In this document: positions 30,301 through 33,291 of the stretch, piece by piece | Position numbering within the stretch: the first letter of the stretch is position 1 | Layout: each line of letters begins with the position of its first letter | Assembly: GCF_003710985.1 (NCBI RefSeq) | Contig: NZ_RHHT01000012.1 | Coordinates: forward strand, 1-33,291 | Source of the DNA: Brevibacillus panacihumi | GTDB lineage: Bacteria > Bacillota > Bacilli > Brevibacillales > Brevibacillaceae | Length of the DNA stretch: 33,291 nucleotides | Direction: 5' to 3' | Position numbers and translations under genes: made by a program | The notes under the pieces: generated by a model | Told to the model about the DNA's origin: nothing | Seen by the model: the letters and a program-made list of their open reading frames with translations, nothing else | Database searches by the model: none

Positions 30301-31923
30301 TTAATGATTGAGAATCCCCACTCGGGCTTCCGAGGCAACCAGGTTCTTCGCTTCCTCGCAGCCTTCCTTCCAAAGAAGATAACGGATACTGTCCGCCAGA
30401 GCCTCCCAGCTCGCTTCGATGACGTTGGTAGAGACGCCGACGGTGCTCCATTTTTCCCCATCGCAGGCGGATTCGATCAGTACGCGAACCTTCGCTGCTG
30501 TTGCACCGTTTTCGTCCAGCACGCGTACCTTATAGTCGGTGAGATGCATCTTGGAGATGCATGGATAGTAAACTTCCAGCGCTTTTCGCATCGCGTTGTC
30601 CAGCGCATTGACCGGACCATTGCCGTCCGCTGCCGTATGGACGACTTCTGTATTGACATGAATCTTCACAGTTGCCTCAGACGTAATTGCGTGCGAAGCT
30701 GATTTCTCCATGAGAATTTTGAAGGAATCGAGCGAAAACAGATTTTTCAGCTTTCCGGACGCCTCCAGCAGCATCAAGGTAAGCGACGCTTCCGCACCTT
30801 CGTACTGGTAGCCCTGGAATTCGCGCTCTTTGATCGTTTTGATGATTTCACGCGCTTCTGCACGCTCCAGGGAGAGGTCGATCCCCAGCTCTTCCATTTT
30901 TGCCTGCAGGTTGCTTTGGCCTGCCAGCTCCGAGACCAGCACGCGACGCTTGTTGCCGATCTCCTCCGGCTCGATATGCTCGTAGGTTTTTGGATCGCGC
31001 AAGACCGCGCTGACGTGGATGCCCCCTTTGTGGGCAAACGCGCTGTTGCCTACAAAAGGCTGGTTGTTCGGCAGCGTCATGTTGGCGATCTCCGCCACAT
31101 AGCGGGAAAGCTGTGTCAACTGCTGCAGCTGCTCGCTGCTGACACAGGAATACCCCAGCTTCAATTGCAGGTTGGGTACGACAGAGATCAGATTGACGTT
31201 GCCGCAGCGCTCTCCGATGCCGTTGATCGTACCTTGCACTTGTGTCGCGCCCGCTTGCACTGCTGCCAGCACATTGGCGACGGCGACTCCGCTGTCATTG
31301 TGCGGGTGTATGCCAAGTGGAACGTGCAGGTTTTTTAATACGGCCTTCACTATGTCGTAGATTTCTGTCGGAAGGCTTCCGCCGTTGGTATCGCACAGGA
31401 CGATCCAATCAGCCCCGGCCTGCTCTGCCGCCTGCAATACCTGCATGGCATAGGCGGAATTGGCTTTGTAGCCGTCAAAAAAGTGCTCCGCCAGGAAGAG
31501 CGTGGTCAAACCCTGTGACTTCAGAAACGATACGGAATCGCCCACCATCCGCAGATTTTCCTCCAGGGTGGTTTTGAGTGCGTCTGTCACATGCATATCC
31601 CAAGATTTCCCAAAAATAGCCGCCGCTTTTACGCCGCTTTCGATCAGCGCTCGCAGATTGTCATCCTCTGCTGCCGCAACATGAGGTCGACAGGTGCTGC
31701 CAAACGCGGTTATCTTCGCGTGCTTTAGGGGAACCTCTCGTATCCGCTCAAAAAAGGCCATGTCCTTGGGATTGCTTCCCGGCCAACCGCCTTCGATAAA
31801 ATCAATGCCAAACTGATCCAGCCGCAATGCAATTTTTATTTTGTCTTCCACCGACAAGCTGATGCCTTCACCCTGCGTACCGTCACGCAGCGTCGTATCG
31901 TACAGATACACTTTTCTCTCCAT
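30301..31923 (-). CDS. cimA: Citramalate synthase
   Basis: Enzyme of 540 aa that condenses pyruvate with acetyl-CoA to (R)-citramalate, opening a threonine-independent route to isoleucine. The HMGL-like TIM barrel starts YDTTLRDGTQGEGISLSVEDK. The metal-binding HPHNDSGVAVAN and GTINGIGERCGNVNL motifs are present. The C-terminal regulatory domain follows from about 400 (SEATVKIHVNTEVVHTAADGNGPVNALDNAM). The GWPGSNPKDMAFFERI and FGKSWDMHV segments separate this branch from isopropylmalate synthase. A frame opens at 31938, but GTGGAG lies before ATG 31923. A CodY-box-like site lies 31 bp upstream. Other branched-chain genes are not in the window. Confidence 0.95.
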   Translation of the reverse strand: MERKVYLYDTTLRDGTQGEGISLSVEDKIKIALRLDQFGIDFIEGGWPGSNPKDMAFFERIREVPLKHAKITAFGSTCRPHVAAAEDDNLRALIESGVKAAAIFGKSWDMHVTDALKTTLEENLRMVGDSVSFLKSQGLTTLFLAEHFFDGYKANSAYAMQVLQAAEQAGADWIVLCDTNGGSLPTEIYDIVKAVLKNLHVPLGIHPHNDSGVAVANVLAAVQAGATQVQGTINGIGERCGNVNLISVVPNLQLKLGYSCVSSEQLQQLTQLSRYVAEIANMTLPNNQPFVGNSAFAHKGGIHVSAVLRDPKTYEHIEPEEIGNKRRVLVSELAGQSNLQAKMEELGIDLSLERAEAREIIKTIKEREFQGYQYEGAEASLTLMLLEASGKLKNLFSLDSFKILMEKSASHAITSEATVKIHVNTEVVHTAADGNGPVNALDNAMRKALEVYYPCISKMHLTDYKVRVLDENGATAAKVRVLIESACDGEKWSTVGVSTNVIEASWEALADSIRYLLWKEGCEEAKNLVASEARVGILNH

Positions 31924-31954
31924 GTGTCTCCACCCCATACGAAATCATTTTTTC

Positions 31955-31969
31955 TTTTTTCAGAATAAT
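31955..31969 (-). promoter_or_regulatory. Possible CodY box upstream of cimA
   Basis: ATTATTCTGAAAAAA on the minus strand matches 11 of 15 positions of the CodY consensus AATTTTCWGAAAATT, including TTCTGAAAA. It lies between a TATACT -10-like box (31999-32004) and the cimA start, where a bound repressor would block transcription. Confidence 0.35.
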
Positions 31970-32027
31970 CTAACCATTTAAACTCCTGAACACTAGACAG
32001 TATAACATAGCCCAGAAGGAAAGAAAA

Positions 32028-32057
32028 TGCGGGAGGAGACGGAAAATCCGCCCTCCC
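32028..32057 (-). terminator. Probable terminator of the alpha/beta hydrolase gene
   Basis: GGGAGG (32031-32036) pairs with CCTCCC (32052-32057), with an inner CGGA/TCCG stem. On the minus strand GCATTTTCTTT follows, so the T-run is weak. It begins 3 bp after the stop codon. Confidence 0.55.
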
Positions 32058-32060
32058 TTC

Positions 32061-32900
32061 CTATGTCCATCTGCTGTGGACAAAATCAGCTGTCAACCGG
32101 ATCGCTTCCTCTAATTGAGGTGTGCTTCCCGCAAATGGATGACGCGCGTTGAAGGTATGGTCTGCCCCGTCGATCCAGTACAATTCGCTGTTTTTGGCGG
32201 CTGCATGAAGTCGATCAGCCCCTTTTACCAGTCGGGCAAAATCTTCACGTCCCTGGATAATGCGCAATGGCTGATCCATCTTCGCTACTTTGTCCAGCAG
32301 ATCGTATTCTTGTCGATGGCTGTCCACGTCTTCAATGACCACACGGGTAATCGGCATCTGCTGCCCTGTACGAGCATTGGGGATATAGCCGACACCGTGC
32401 TGCGCAATTTCGGCGCGAAGCTTCTCATCGAACAGGTTGACATCGGCGACACCGTTCCAGGTGATGATGCCAGTCACGCGTGGATTTCCTGCCCCGAACA
32501 GGATCGCGTCTGCCCCGCCTTTGCTGTGTCCTGTTACGAACAGCTTGTCTTTGTCGGCAACCTCTGGCAAATCCAGTTCATTCGCTTGTATCGCTTCCAC
32601 CAAAGCTTGCAGATCCGCTACTTCCCGCGCATAAGTATTGCGGCCGAATTTCTCCAGCTCGTCGAAATGGGTTTCGCTCTCTCCGACGCCATTGCAGGAA
32701 AAGTTGAAGCGTATCGTGACGATTCCCCTTTTTGCCAGTTCCTCTGCAATGTACGGGAAGCTGCCCCAGTCCTTGAAGCCCTTGAAGCCATGGCAAAACA
32801 GCAGGATCGGCTGCCGCTCCCCTTTTGTTCGATCCGCATGCCAGTTTCCCCGCAGCGTAAGTCCTTCCCCGAGGGACAGGGAAAATGCTCTTGTCTCCAT
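32061..32900 (-). CDS. Alpha/beta hydrolase (dienelactone-hydrolase-like)
   Basis: Serine hydrolase of 279 aa, probably cytoplasmic. The oxyanion segment is LLFCHGFKGFKDWG (about 34-46). The nucleophile is Ser126 in VTGHSKGGADA, and the catalytic His is probably in GADHTFNARHPF near the C-terminus. The acid may be in RIIQGREDFARLV. Length and motifs fit broad esterase/dienelactone-hydrolase-type proteins; the substrate is unknown. The frame opens at 32981, but AGAGGTG lies 6-7 nt before ATG 32900. It is a single-gene unit upstream of cimA in the same direction, with a hairpin between. Confidence 0.85.
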   Translation of the reverse strand: METRAFSLSLGEGLTLRGNWHADRTKGERQPILLFCHGFKGFKDWGSFPYIAEELAKRGIVTIRFNFSCNGVGESETHFDELEKFGRNTYAREVADLQALVEAIQANELDLPEVADKDKLFVTGHSKGGADAILFGAGNPRVTGIITWNGVADVNLFDEKLRAEIAQHGVGYIPNARTGQQMPITRVVIEDVDSHRQEYDLLDKVAKMDQPLRIIQGREDFARLVKGADRLHAAAKNSELYWIDGADHTFNARHPFAGSTPQLEEAIRLTADFVHSRWT

Positions 32901-33016
32901 CTGCAGCACCTCTCGTTTTTGATCCTTTTCATTTATTATGCAGGCCGTCCAGTCTAAATGAAACAAAGAACTCGCCTGCACGAGGAGAGTTCGGGTTAGC
33001 TGAACCTGCTAAACAA

Positions 33017-33291
33017 TTACCCTTTCAATAAAAACGTGTTCCCATCTTCATCTTTAAATTGTACAAATGTTCCCCATTGCATCTGATTGGGTTCTCCCAG
33101 AAACTCTACTCCTCTTGTTTTCATTGTTTCATATGTACCTAGGCAATCGTCACAAGCGAAAACAATGGATGCTTTCATGTTTTCTGAGCCTTGCATCATC
33201 GAATTGGGATAAAGAACCAAACGGGTTTGGGCACCCTTAGGGGCTACTTCAAGCCAATGTGCATGTGGACTGTTTTTCGCAAGTCAAAAAT
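33017..33291 (-). pseudogene. VOC-family (glyoxalase-like) gene, interrupted near the window edge
   Basis: The reading frame from about 33283 to 33017 encodes the last ~88 residues of a VOC/glyoxalase-like protein. It begins NSPHAHWLEVAPKGAQTRLV, and later has SIVFACDDC, VEFLGEP and WGTFVQFKDEDGNTFLL, which carries the last metal-ligand region. Just upstream, TGA at 33284-33286 stops the frame. The +1 frame before it reads FDLRK, and joining it at the A5 run (33273-33277) by adding one A gives FDLRKNSPHAHW. This suggests a one-base deletion in the gene, or a sequencing error. The N-terminal half lies outside the window. If only the downstream piece is translated, starts at TTG 33220 or ATG 33199 are possible, giving a fragment without half of the fold. 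Confidence 0.6.

Noticed and set aside
31924..32060. T-box or other riboswitch upstream of cimA
   Set aside because: The leader is too short and has no T-box motif or antiterminator. Only a CodY-like site and an A/T-rich tract are seen.
1..33291. CRISPR array, tRNA or rRNA genes, prophage or insertion sequence
   Set aside because: No regularly spaced direct repeats, cloverleaf or rRNA sequence, integrase or transposase could be found on either strand by reading.

Overview
The window reads as a chromosomal segment of a Gram-positive, endospore-former-type bacterium of the Bacillales. Brevibacillus or a close Paenibacillaceae relative is the best guess. This rests on strong AGGAGG-type ribosome sites, frequent GTG/TTG starts, near-balanced base composition, and the gene set itself (Mta-type MerR regulator, RelQ, PepV, UPF0435 protein, CimA, long U32 protein, Lrp-LysE pair). 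There is no rRNA, tRNA, CRISPR array, phage or transposase gene. Genes are packed with short gaps and many clear hairpin terminators. The species assignment is an inference from remembered protein similarity, not from a search.

Layout. 1-1,000: partial copy of a structured repeat, then an Mta-like drug-sensing regulator. 1,100-3,560: 4-hydroxyphenylpyruvate dioxygenase (tyrosine catabolism), then an opposite-strand pair of a methyltransferase and a YbaK-type deacylase. 3,630-7,205: a secreted glucuronyl-epimerase-like protein, a membrane-anchored glycerophosphodiesterase and a C45-type Ntn hydrolase. 7,300-9,030: a soluble chemoreceptor paired with an unrecognised four-helix membrane protein. 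9,117-12,025: an rRNA m5C methyltransferase, a small zinc-ribbon/HTH protein and an Lrp-LysE amino-acid export pair. 12,026-12,601: the only long gene-free stretch, holding the full copy of the structured repeat. 12,602-18,008: a probable kynureninase / amino-acid permease / LVIVD-propeller operon behind a TetR gene. 18,153-24,740: DEAD-box helicase, RelQ-PepV overlapping pair, a large membrane chemoreceptor and an N-acetylglutamate-synthase-like acetyltransferase. 24,979-28,495: TetR regulator, a long U32-family protein and a UPF0435 protein. 28,554-33,291: DHA2 drug exporter, shortened copy of the repeat, citramalate synthase, an alpha/beta hydrolase and a broken VOC-family gene at the edge.

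How it fits together. Much of the window handles amino acids: tyrosine (HppD), tryptophan/kynurenine (KynU and permease), export under Lrp control (LysE), arginine (acetyltransferase behind two ARG-box-like sites), isoleucine (CimA behind a CodY-like site), dipeptides (PepV) and the stringent alarmone (RelQ). A second theme is sensing and detoxification: Mta, two TetR regulators, two chemoreceptors and a drug exporter.

The most unusual element is a family of three intergenic repeats in the same orientation (1-141 partial, 12206-12469 full, 30147-30240 shortened). The full copy has nested perfect inverted repeats (18, 6, 11 and 8 bp). The shortened copy keeps the outer stem while changing both partners of two base pairs. 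That pattern suggests selection on a folded RNA, or on a hairpin DNA element.
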